Positions 1 to 7,100 of a stretch of 10,957 nt of DNA are shown here, piece by piece (positions within the stretch are counted from its first letter, which is position 1; each line of letters starts with the position of its first letter). The DNA is from Candidatus Thalassarchaeaceae archaeon. GTDB taxonomy: Archaea > Thermoplasmatota > Poseidoniia > Poseidoniales > Thalassarchaeaceae. The translations under genes were made by a program, and so were the position numbers. The notes beneath the pieces were generated by a model. The model was not told where the DNA came from, did not search any database, and was given only the letters and a program-made list of their open reading frames with translations. The stretch covers positions 18,136-29,092 of the forward strand of contig DUIL01000055.1 of NCBI GenBank assembly GCA_013330385.1, in the 5' to 3' direction.

Positions 1-314
1 GACATCTGTTCTGGCACCCCACCAGGAGGGCAGGCACATTCGGCGCCGACGTCAAAGAGTTCCTGTTGAATTCTAGAAAGCATACTATCGGCTTGCTCAT
101 GGATTGGTATGATAGCGCTCATCAATCCCCCATCTGGAGCATGAGTTGGATATCTTTCAAGTTCCATTCTAACAAGACCTATGGTTGCATTTGCTTCATC
201 GATTGTACCATAAATACTCACACGTGGATGCTCTTTTCCGACTCGTGTTCCATCAACAAAAGAGGTGTATCCACCATCTCCTCCGCCAGTATGAACTTTG
301 GTGATTCGAACCAT
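1..314 (-). CDS. PduO-type cob(I)alamin adenosyltransferase, N-terminal part (runs off left edge)
   Basis: The first 104 residues read as the N-terminus of the PduO/ATR family, which transfers the adenosyl group of ATP to cob(I)alamin to make coenzyme B12. Visible: the start MVRITKVHTGGGDGG in the position of the family's ATP-binding loop (usually TKxYTRTGDxGxT), then HPRVSIYGTIDEANATIGLVR (residues 29-49, matching the conserved YGxxDELNxxxG helix) and a helix with IQQELFDVGAE near residues 85-95 (family: IQxxLFDLGAxLA). The loop has Gly where the usual Arg stands. ATG at 314 is the only sensible start because an in-frame TAG lies 30 nt upstream. The C-terminal half, with the remaining catalytic Arg/Glu residues, is outside the window. 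It follows the upstream membrane-protein gene by 30 nt on the same strand, so it is probably cotranscribed. Confidence 0.88.
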   Translation of the reverse strand, partial: MVRITKVHTGGGDGGYTSFVDGTRVGKEHPRVSIYGTIDEANATIGLVRMELERYPTHAPDGGLMSAIIPIHEQADSMLSRIQQELFDVGAECACPPGGVPEQM

Positions 315-344
315 ATTATCGACTTCCGAAAAGGGCTGCTCCTA

Positions 345-1064
345 TCAATCGTTGCTGGTCACTGGTTGTTGATTAAGATTTGATAATGCATCCGTAATGG
401 CGGATGCCCAAGTATCATCAACAGACTCCCAACCTCCACCTGCTTCAAGCTCAGTGAGGTGTTCTTTGGCGCTTGATTCATCACCAAGATGACGGTAGAT
501 GAGTACCAAAGCCGCGTGACTCATTGCATTAATCCAAGGATCTTCCATATCCCAAGAACGTTCGAAGTGAGAAATCGCTCCGCGCGGACCTAGTAAGAGA
601 CCGCGGTTGACCTGTCGAAGTCCTGATTTAGACCAAGTAATTCCCTGTACGCCCACCACTAAACCGCGGAATGCAAGATAAATCTCCATGAGTACCAAAA
701 TAGAGGCAAGTAGGAATGAGCCTATTTGCTCAGATTGAGCCATTTCGGGCCATCTATCACCCATTAGGCTTAGAGTCCCCGTACACAATAGGACACCGCC
801 AAATGGAGCAACTACTACATCATCCAATCTAACGGCCATACGAAAAACGCCAATGACTACGAAAATACCTCCAAGAGCGACGGCACTAGTGGCCGGTACT
901 AAGAATCCCGTCTCTCTTGGGGCTTGAGTCATAATCCAAAATATAGCACCTGTAACAAGCATTAACATTCCAAAGCGCGAGCTATGCTCAGGAAATGGTT
1001 GATGTTGAGAATAGTATAGTGCGACTACGCCCAAGGCTAGATAGAAAATTACCCAGAACATCAT
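345..1064 (-). CDS. Five-helix membrane protein with TPR-like C-terminal tail, function unknown
   Basis: Not recognised as a named family. The 239-residue protein has about five hydrophobic segments (roughly residues 2-19, 32-47, 54-77, 84-101 and 114-138). A soluble C-terminal part of about 100 residues follows, in which helical pairs such as AISHFERSWDMEDPWINAM and HAALVLIYRHLGDESSAKEHL resemble a TPR-like hairpin. This suggests a membrane scaffold with an interaction tail (inference). Start choice: a GTG at 1073 overlaps the upstream stop (GTGA), but GAGGAG at 1073-1078 sits exactly 8 nt before ATG 1064, the same spacing seen before the alpha/beta hydrolase start at 10753. I therefore prefer ATG 1064; ATG 1061 directly follows. 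It lies between the small unknown gene and the adenosyltransferase, on the same strand. Confidence 0.75.
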   Translation of the reverse strand: MMFWVIFYLALGVVALYYSQHQPFPEHSSRFGMLMLVTGAIFWIMTQAPRETGFLVPATSAVALGGIFVVIGVFRMAVRLDDVVVAPFGGVLLCTGTLSLMGDRWPEMAQSEQIGSFLLASILVLMEIYLAFRGLVVGVQGITWSKSGLRQVNRGLLLGPRGAISHFERSWDMEDPWINAMSHAALVLIYRHLGDESSAKEHLTELEAGGGWESVDDTWASAITDALSNLNQQPVTSND

Positions 1065-1069
1065 GGAAA

Positions 1070-1393
1070 TCACTCCTCGCGTGGTTCATCTCTCCAACCA
1101 GGTTTCCAAAAATCATCATTATCGAGCCATTTTAGCCACTCATCAGCATCGGCTCGCAGTAAACGGATTGCTCGCCTATTCAAGCCATTCAGAAGAGCCT
1201 CGTCGACCTCTCCTTCAGTATGAGCATCGAGCCATTCAATTTGCATTTCTCTGACCATTCGCTGACCTTCTGAATGATTGTTGAAGTTGCGCTCGCAAAC
1301 CTCTCGCAGGTCCTGAATCCATACACGGGTACCGCGAATGTGAACCTCATCGATGATTGGGCGAGACTTTCTCTTGAATGGCCACCAACCCAT
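1070..1393 (-). CDS. Small charged tryptophan-rich hypothetical protein
   Basis: Unrecognised soluble protein of 107 residues. It starts MGWWPFKRKSRP, is predicted to be mostly alpha-helical (helices near residues 26-60 and 62-90), and ends with a Trp/Asp-rich tail containing EWLKWLDNDDFWKPGWRDE. It has no signal peptide or membrane segment. The basic WWPFKRK N-terminus could lie against a membrane (inference). Start choice: a GTG at 1423 would add ten residues (TAPADGLRE), but neither start has a strong ribosome binding site. ATG 1393, preceded by GAGAGAA, gives a more natural N-terminus. Its stop overlaps the GTG alternative of the next gene by 4 nt, and the GAGGAG formed by its last codons serves that next gene, so the two are translationally coupled. 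It is the first gene of the leftward group and diverges from rlmH. Confidence 0.65.
   Translation of the reverse strand: MGWWPFKRKSRPIIDEVHIRGTRVWIQDLREVCERNFNNHSEGQRMVREMQIEWLDAHTEGEVDEALLNGLNRRAIRLLRADADEWLKWLDNDDFWKPGWRDEPREE
1073..1078 (-). promoter_or_regulatory. Ribosome binding site for the five-helix membrane protein
   Basis: GAGGAG lies inside the last codons of the upstream gene and 8 nt ahead of ATG 1064. It argues for ATG 1064 over the GTG at 1073, which would leave no spacing. Confidence 0.6.
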
Positions 1394-1471
1394 TTCTCTC
1401 AACCCATCCGCGGGTGCCGTCACCCTTGATGCTTACGAATCAATGAAAGTGTGCCTATTGCTCGCCAGCAT

Positions 1472-1906
1472 ATGGGCCGCATCATCGTCCACTTGCACGG
1501 AAGAGCAAAAGATGCCGCGTTTCGCATGGCAATTTCTGATTATGCAAACAGACTTGCTGGAGATGGAGTGCAACTTTCTGAACATAGGAATCGAACTGAT
1601 CCGGGGCCGTATTTACAATCAATTGTAGACAAAGCTGGGTCTTCTAATGTGATCATCCTAGAGGAACGAGGTGAAAATTTAGATTCGATGGGGTATGCAG
1701 AAAAAATGAAACAATGGCGACTATCTAGTGCCGACATTCATCTTGTAGTAGGCCCCCCTGGTGGATTTGGTGAACATAGTAAAGACATGGCTTCACTGTC
1801 TTTGGGATTGATTACACTTCCACATGAATTGGCCGCAGTGGTCCTTCTAGAACAACTATACAGAGCATCGACCATTATCAGAGGCCTTCCCTATCACAGA
1901 GCATGA
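1472..1906 (+). CDS. rlmH: 23S rRNA (pseudouridine-N3)-methyltransferase RlmH-like (SPOUT family)
   Basis: A 144-residue SPOUT-class methyltransferase of the RlmH family, which in bacteria methylates N3 of pseudouridine 1915 in helix 69 of 23S rRNA on assembled 70S ribosomes using SAM. Signature: NVIILEERGENLDSMGYAEKM in the middle (family: hxLDxxGxxhsSxxFA), the SAM-binding knot loop GPPGGFGEH at residues 94-102 (usual GGPxG), the segment SLGLITLPHELAAVVLLEQLYRA, and the C-terminal PYHRA (usual NHPYHR/K). Length is close to the 155 residues of E. coli RlmH. An in-frame GTG at 1451 would add seven residues. ATG 1472 places the first beta strand (GRIIVHLHGRAKD) at the N-terminus as in the family, so I prefer it; no ribosome binding site decides the matter. 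It diverges from the gene at 1393 and converges on the next gene with a 12-nt gap. The archaeal target nucleotide is inferred. Confidence 0.9.
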   Translation: MGRIIVHLHGRAKDAAFRMAISDYANRLAGDGVQLSEHRNRTDPGPYLQSIVDKAGSSNVIILEERGENLDSMGYAEKMKQWRLSSADIHLVVGPPGGFGEHSKDMASLSLGLITLPHELAAVVLLEQLYRASTIIRGLPYHRA

Positions 1907-1918
1907 GTTTGGATAATT

Positions 1919-2476
1919 TCATTCTTCTTCCGTAAATCCCTCGGCGGACGTGTTTGCCTCTTTAGCGGCCCGCTTCTTGCGGTTCTTCCGTTTCTTGTAC
2001 CATGGGTATATCGGCCATTTAGCCCAACCCGAGATTATTGTGCCAAAGAATGCAATCAAAAACGCCAAAGTTGGCAGAAGTGCTTCCTCGTCGTCTCCGA
2101 AAATCAGACCCTCAAGGAACAAACCATCTGCCAGCAGGACGACCCACAAAGAGCCGGTTGTAATGTGGATCCATCGCCAAATCTGATTTCCGTTCCAGGG
2201 ACCAATGAATTTGAATCGCCCGGCCGACTTGCTCTTCCTTTTCTTGTACCATGGGTAAATAGGCCATTTGAAAAAACCCGTGATTATAACTGGAACCAAC
2301 AGGAAAAGGAACAAGGCATCCTGGAACGGGAGACCCAGGACCTGCTTTTCGAGTAGTGCCTCACCAAACATAAGCTCGATCAACATCAAAGGAACTCCGA
2401 ATAGAAGTTCGGCCAGCCACAATGAAGCGAATGTAATGTGTATCCATCTCCAAATTTGATTAACAGTCCAAGCCAT
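1919..2476 (-). CDS. Membrane protein built of two copies of a two-helix module (NQIWRWIHIT...KWPIYPWYKKRK)
   Basis: Unrecognised family, 185 residues. Module A spans about residues 6-81 and module B about 97-164. Each begins NQIWRWIHIT followed by a hydrophobic segment containing SLW. Each then has an acidic loop (FGEALLE / FGDDEEALL), a second hydrophobic segment, and ends KWPIYPWYKKRK. That predicts four membrane helices with two basic WYKKRK ends on the same side, followed by a Lys/Arg then Glu-rich tail. The repeats are offset by 91 codons at the start motif and 83 at the end motif, so one module carries an 8-residue indel. An in-frame TTG at 2515 would add 13 residues. ATG 2476 is preferred because the TATA-like element near 2504 sits about 27 nt upstream, as expected for a leaderless transcript. 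The conserved Trp/His/Tyr content suggests cofactor, lipid or ion contacts (inference only). Confidence 0.8.
   Translation of the reverse strand: MAWTVNQIWRWIHITFASLWLAELLFGVPLMLIELMFGEALLEKQVLGLPFQDALFLFLLVPVIITGFFKWPIYPWYKKRKSKSAGRFKFIGPWNGNQIWRWIHITTGSLWVVLLADGLFLEGLIFGDDEEALLPTLAFLIAFFGTIISGWAKWPIYPWYKKRKNRKKRAAKEANTSAEGFTEEE
1980..2269. repeat. Nucleotide direct repeat, module-end copies (249-bp offset)
   Basis: The stretch 1992-2020 recurs at 2241-2269 with 27 of 29 bases identical, and weaker similarity extends about 12 bases to the left. It encodes the WPIYPWYKKRK-type end of both modules of the duplicated membrane protein. The coordinates enclose both copies. Confidence 0.85.
2160..2461. 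repeat. Nucleotide direct repeat, module-start copies (273-bp offset)
   Basis: The stretch 2160-2188 recurs at 2433-2461 with 26 of 29 bases identical. It encodes the NQIWRWIHIT start of both modules. The offset differs by 24 bp from that of the module ends, which places an 8-codon indel inside the module. The coordinates enclose both copies. Confidence 0.85.
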
Positions 2477-2497
2477 ACTTTCTCGACTTGGCTGTCC

Positions 2498-2508
2498 GTT
2501 ATTATATC
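2498..2508. promoter_or_regulatory. TATA-like element between divergent genes, possibly serving both
   Basis: The A/T run TTATTATATCC lies in the 76-bp divergent gap. Read leftwards (GGATATAATAA) its centre is about 27 nt before ATG 2476, the distance expected if transcription starts at or next to the start codon. Read rightwards it would place a start near 2530, giving a leader of about 20 nt that contains the GGAGG site at 2541-2545. Placement is by eye, with no BRE confirmed. Confidence 0.45.
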
Positions 2509-2510
2509 CT

Positions 2511-2530
2511 TTCAATTTGTTTCAATTTAT
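2511..2530. repeat. Tandem 10-bp repeat (TTCAATTTGT / TTCAATTTAT) in divergent promoter region
   Basis: Two adjacent 10-mers differ at one position, each containing TTCAATTT. They lie between the TATA-like element and the ribosome binding site of the DHH gene. The spacing of one DNA helical turn would put both copies on the same face, so an operator is possible, but chance in A/T-rich intergenic DNA is not excluded. Confidence 0.5.
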
Positions 2531-2540
2531 TGAGGCGTGA

Positions 2541-2545
2541 GGAGG
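2541..2545 (+). promoter_or_regulatory. Ribosome binding site of the DHH phosphoesterase gene
   Basis: GGAGG lies 7 nt before ATG 2553. It supports that start over the out-of-frame ATG at 2549. Confidence 0.65.
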
Positions 2546-2552
2546 GGAATGG

Positions 2553-3563
2553 ATGAAATGCAATATGCTGGGCATCTATTCAATGACTCACCCTGCGTTG
2601 AGGTTAGACATTCATAGAATTGTCACGGATTCGGACCTTGATGGAGTCGTTACTGGAGCAATATTGCGCCGATGGTGGCCAAATGCAGAGATAATATTCG
2701 GCCACCCGGGCGCTTTGCGAGCAGGATTACTCGATGATGTAATCGATAGGAATACCGCTGTCTGCGATTTGCCAAGACATCCTAATTGTGGGTTGAGTAT
2801 AGATCATCATCAATCAAATGAACCTCATGACGAAAATGATGACGACCAAGTTGTAGTCTGGAAACCAACGCCCTCTGCAGCAAGAATTGCATTCGAATTG
2901 GTAGGTACTGAAATGGAGATTAATGACCTATCTGAAATGATGGTTTGGGTCGATAAATTGGATGGAGGGGGTGTGACAAAAGAAGAGTATCTTTCCGACC
3001 ATCCTGTAGTCTGGTTAGGACGCGCAATTGGCTCTGATGGGGACGCAAATCTCAGTATCTTGGAAGCAATTGCTCGAGGAGAATCTGTTGAGGATATTTT
3101 GTCCTCAGATTTGATTGCTAAAATCATGGAAGAAAAGCGGGTAAAATACAGTATGGCTGATGCGATGATACAAGAACACATGGAAGTGATTGATAGGCTT
3201 GCAGTGGTTCGTTTGGAAGATAAGGGAGTCCGCTCTAATGGCTATCGAGTTACGGCTCTTGCAGGCGATGATTGTGATGCTTGTTTAATAGTGCACGGAG
3301 ATGTCGGTGCGAGCTTTGGAGAAGAGGGGCGATATCCCGTCTCGGCCTCATTCTATTGCAACTCATTCCTACACCAAAATGGAGGCATCTATGATCTGAC
3401 ACAACTGGCTACTAGATTTGACCCCGATGGAGGGGGTCATGCTGGTGCTTGTGGTTGCAGAATTCAACCTCTGGAAAACGGAATTCGTGTGGAAAGAATT
3501 GTCGCCCCTAGCGACATCGATGCTAACCTATCTGAATGGTTACGTATGTGGGCGACTCGTTGA
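2553..3563 (+). CDS. DHH/DHHA1 family phosphoesterase (RecJ/NrnA-like)
   Basis: A 336-residue metal-dependent phosphoesterase of the DHH superfamily. Its members cleave short oligonucleotides, cyclic dinucleotides or single-stranded nucleic acid. Motif I is DSDLDG (D26, D28, D30, normally DxDxDG), motif II the Asp in AVCDLP (D72), motif III IDHHQSN (D84-H85-H86), and the C-terminal DHHA1 substrate motif GGGHAGACG (G293-G301). All metal ligands expected of an active enzyme are present. The length matches the compact NrnA/archaeal DHH class, not full RecJ. ATG 2553 is supported by GGAGG at 2541-2545, 7 nt upstream; M5 and M11 are weaker alternatives because motif I begins only at residue 26. 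It diverges from the duplicated membrane protein and converges on the four-helix membrane protein with a 2-nt gap. Substrate (nanoRNA, pApA or ssDNA) cannot be told from sequence. Confidence 0.88.
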   Translation: MKCNMLGIYSMTHPALRLDIHRIVTDSDLDGVVTGAILRRWWPNAEIIFGHPGALRAGLLDDVIDRNTAVCDLPRHPNCGLSIDHHQSNEPHDENDDDQVVVWKPTPSAARIAFELVGTEMEINDLSEMMVWVDKLDGGGVTKEEYLSDHPVVWLGRAIGSDGDANLSILEAIARGESVEDILSSDLIAKIMEEKRVKYSMADAMIQEHMEVIDRLAVVRLEDKGVRSNGYRVTALAGDDCDACLIVHGDVGASFGEEGRYPVSASFYCNSFLHQNGGIYDLTQLATRFDPDGGGHAGACGCRIQPLENGIRVERIVAPSDIDANLSEWLRMWATR

Positions 3564-3565
3564 TT

Positions 3566-4081
3566 TCAACCAATGAGTTGTAACAAATAAAGAAAGCCAA
3601 GAAATGCATGAATTGCGATTAATATCATCATAACATCACTAACCTTGCCATGCAGATTTTTAATTCTCGCAAATTTCAATCCCGCTGATTTTGCGTCACT
3701 CGTGGCTCGGCCTTGTTTCCATAGATAATACATCAAAGCAAGACCAAGAATTCCAGCCCAGCCATGAAAATGTCCAGGTAAAACGAGGCTCGGTTCAATT
3801 GCATGACCATCAATGTATGATGACAAAATTCGGGCAGCAAATCCAAGGCAAATTACTGCAATTACATAACGCAACATGAGGTCTCCGGCTCTTTCGTGCT
3901 CAACTAATGCCTTTTCGCGCTCATCGCCTTTGAGAGTTGTACTAATTACCCTCCACTTGCGTTGTCTGCTGAATTCACGAATGACGAGCAGTGCAGCGAT
4001 TGGGTGAAGTAGTAACAAGACGGCTTGGGTTACTTCCACAATGCCTCCTACTCGCTTGAGGTCTTGAGTTCTCTCTTTCAT
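3566..4081 (-). CDS. Four-helix membrane protein with conserved-looking histidines, DUF4079 / cytochrome b561-like
   Basis: A 171-residue protein with four hydrophobic helices at about residues 15-35, 66-90, 104-121 and 143-169. Histidines sit at or near helix ends and centres: H26 (LLLHPIAALL), H62, H104/H106 (PGHFHGWAG), H144 (LHGKVSD) and H158 (IAIHAFLGF). A four-helix bundle with an N-terminal LHP motif and paired histidines resembles DUF4079 and, more distantly, b561-type cytochromes that hold haem in the membrane. Haem binding is inferred from the pattern, not demonstrated. The link between helices 1 and 2 is charged (DEREKALVEHERAGD). ATG 4081 starts immediately after a 7-bp inverted repeat at 4082-4098, with only a weak AAGG upstream. 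The gene converges on the DHH gene and diverges from the solenoid-PIN gene, so it is probably monocistronic. Confidence 0.75.
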   Translation of the reverse strand: MKERTQDLKRVGGIVEVTQAVLLLLHPIAALLVIREFSRQRKWRVISTTLKGDEREKALVEHERAGDLMLRYVIAVICLGFAARILSSYIDGHAIEPSLVLPGHFHGWAGILGLALMYYLWKQGRATSDAKSAGLKFARIKNLHGKVSDVMMILIAIHAFLGFLYLLQLIG

Positions 4082-4098
4082 GCCTTGCTACGCAAGGC
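4082..4098. repeat. Perfect 7-bp inverted repeat with 3-nt loop in divergent gap
   Basis: GCCTTGC-TAC-GCAAGGC abuts the ATG of the leftward membrane-protein gene and lies about 50 bp before the start of the solenoid-PIN gene. It could be a regulator site in DNA, or a hairpin in the 5' leader that covers the weak AAGG ribosome binding sequence of the leftward gene. The remaining 51 bp of this gap show no convincing TATA element. Confidence 0.6.
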
Positions 4099-4149
4099 GA
4101 TGTGTTGATGTAGGGCTGTTATGGGCGAATGCCACCGGAGTGATTCCAA

Positions 4150-7100
4150 TTGGAGGACTACCTGCTCGAATGCATTGAGGGGCTACAACGAGCAGGGGAT
4201 GACGAAGGTAGGCGAAGGAGAGAGATTCAGAAGCCAAAAGCATGGGCTCTACTCTCTATGGAATGGAAGGCTCTTGCCATGCTCGCAGCCTCCAAAGCTG
4301 CTCCGGAATCAGTAGACACTTCGACAGATACTGGACGCTCTTCATCACGCAATCATAGACAACGAATTGGTAGGCGTGGAGGGAGGGCGGCTGTAGCAAG
4401 TCTAGAAGATCGGTTACAGAATCCGGCACAAATTGTATCGGATTCTTCAGATTCAGCAGCATATCGTCTTGCCGTACTAATTGCTCAAAAACACCGCATG
4501 GGTGAATCTTGGAATGTAGAATGGGATGCTATTGCTGAAACTCTTAGATTAGAATGTGAACAAGGAATTCACCCTGTGTGGGAAAGAATGGCTCGAGAAG
4601 CTCCTCTTATCGCCGAATTGGGTAGATTTCCAACCGCTGCTCAAGAAGAAAATGTAGAAGGCACCACTTCTTGGTTGAATGAAGCAAATTTTGACCCTTT
4701 GAATCAAGAAAAAATGTTTACTTGGCTGCAGAAATGTCCACTTCGTCTAGACCAACATCAAGCACTCGCTCTGCAGAACATCCAGCGGGATCTGAAAGGA
4801 GGGAAAGCCCGCCCAAACCGTTGGATTAAATGGATGGATCCTGCTTTGACCGGTCTTAGTGGCGATTTGGCTGTGTTGGAAGGTATGTTACTCGCTGCAG
4901 GGTCAAATGTGAAGGCTGTAGAGATGTTTGCAAATGTCGAAAGTGAAACTCTTAGTAAAATGGCCTCAACTCAGAGCCTGCTTATTTCTCTACGAAATAG
5001 AAACTATTCGGATTGGTTGACTGCCATTGCCGTTACTGGAGATGGGGAATTAGAAAATTCGGTGAGAATAGAGGCGTGGTCTAATTATCAAGAAAATACT
5101 GGAGTCGGATTAAAAGAACTAATGGTGGGACATGAAATTCTAGCTAATAATCAGATTAAACCATCACAAGCACATCTTTGGAGCATCATCACTGACTTAC
5201 TTGATTCAGGAGAATCGGAGAAGGCAACAAATTATCTTGATAATATCGAAATCAACGGAGAGGTGCAAATTGCTACAGCACTCAATCTTGTAAAACAAAC
5301 AGGCCATTCAGAACTGGGTGCGCTTGTAGCAACAACACTGGAAGGGGCAGAAATACCAGTTCTAATTGAAGTCCTCAGAAATAAGGAATGCCCAATAAAT
5401 CTCCGCCGTAGAGCAGCACAGTTACTCTCAAAACAAGATTCAGATGTTCAAGAAGATATTCTTGAAGTCTTTACTTTGGCGGCTGATATTGAGGGTTTAA
5501 CTCAAGAATTCAATACCAATCCAGAATTAGCAACAATATTCCCTCAACGTGCTCTTTTGGTTTGGCACCTTATACCTGCACGAGAGGCCGTTGCAATTTT
5601 CGATGAGTTGGATATGATTCGTCAAATGGCAATAAAATCACTTTCTAATACGAAGGAAGACGGGGCATTAACAGAATCAGCTACTGCTCTAATTGCCCTC
5701 TTAGGGGGAATCCCCTCTGCTATGGATGATGTTCACGAAAAACTCGATTCGGATGGTGTTTTGGCACTCAATGAGGTTCGTAGAGCGCTTTCTGTAGAAG
5801 GAGATGGAGTGGTGCGAGAGAATCGTATCGAATCTCTAGAGCAATCGGTGAAGAATGCAGAATTGACTTATCTTGAGCGAAGATTGTTCTTTGCACTAAT
5901 CAATTCATTGAGATTGAATAGGGCGACAATGGATCTTCAAAGTGGTGTTGATGAACGAAGTCAAAATGCTCTTCAGAGCCTTGGTATATTATGTTCAAAT
6001 CAAGATGTAGCAATGCGTACTATTCGTTCATCTACTGACCTGGTTCTTGGACACAACGTGTCTATTCCACAATTAGAAATGTGGTACAGAACTTACAATA
6101 ATGGTTCTGCTGAACATCAAATTGTTAGAGCAACAATAGCTGGTTCAAAGGGTGATAGAATCAATGCGGGTAGATCTTTCAGAGATGCTGCAATGAAAGT
6201 TAGTGATGACTTTGAGCGTGCTGCTTTATTGCTAAGAAAGGCCCTGATTGAATTTGCTCATGCGGGTGGGTGGAAAGAGGCTGTAAACCTGATAAATAAT
6301 CATCCAGAGTTAACCGCTTCCGTGACTTCAAGATTCCAACTATATCTGAGAACTTGTGCAGATACTGTAGCAGGGAAAAATGATGTTGCCACTCAGCGAA
6401 TTATCGAGTACATCTCTGAGCGTGAACCCAATGATCCTAGTATTCAAGGCACAGATCACGATGCAGTAAAACGCCGACTTGAAGTTCTAGACAGAGCCCT
6501 TGGATATGCTGCAGAACATAGATTACCTCAAGATCCATTCAGCGGAAGAGTTCGGGCAGCTCAGATGATGCTGCGAAGGAAAGAGACAAGTCGTCGTAGT
6601 GAATTAGAAAGACGGTTCCTCCTAGAATTAAACGAAAAGAAGGATGTTTTGGAAATTGTAATGATTGCTGAGGAAGTTGCTGAAATATCCCCCGTAAGAG
6701 GACTGCGAATGTTCGAAACTGCAATAAATTCTGGTAATTTTGATGTGCGCCAAATGCAGACTTTAGTGCGTTCGCAAAAAGCGATGTTTAGAAGATTCAG
6801 TCGGACGATTCCAGTACGGCAACGCCGTGCACTACACAACATTGCCCTGAAACCTCTAGTGGTCGTTGATACTAATATTCTCATAGACGCCCTCAAGGAT
6901 GACCTCCTGAGTGAAATTTCGCAAGACCGTATAGGTTCTTTCGACTGGTCTGTCGAGCGTGCTTTTGTCTGGATGTTAAGAAGAAGAGCAAAAGAAGGGC
7001 GAGCACTTCTGTGTATACCGCCTGCGGCTCAGGCTGAATTCTTAAATCGGACAAAGAATCCAAAGACCGCATTAGGACTATTCAATTATGTCTACATCGA

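Noticed and set aside
66..383. Plus-strand 105-codon open frame at the left edge
   Set aside because: It lies antisense to the clear PduO-type adenosyltransferase (1-314, minus) and has no family-like sequence.
1353..1628. Plus-strand 91-codon open frame overlapping the start of rlmH
   Set aside because: It is out of frame with rlmH, whose conserved residues continue through this region; composition is not protein-like.
1980..2461. Direct repeats as a CRISPR array or transposon ends
   Set aside because: Only two copies of each, both in frame and encoding the same protein motifs, so they reflect an intragenic duplication.
2825..3181. Minus-strand 118-codon open frame
   Set aside because: Antisense shadow of the DHH phosphoesterase, rich in Ser from reverse-complemented codons.
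4121..4315. Plus-strand ATG frame (64 codons) before and inside the solenoid-PIN gene
   Set aside because: The PIN gene frame from 4150 has a strongly helical, protein-like N-terminus over the same bases; this frame ends at 4315 with no recognisable content.
6561..6896. Minus-strand 111-codon open frame opposite the PIN gene
   Set aside because: Antisense to the continuous solenoid-PIN reading frame with no start signal of its own.
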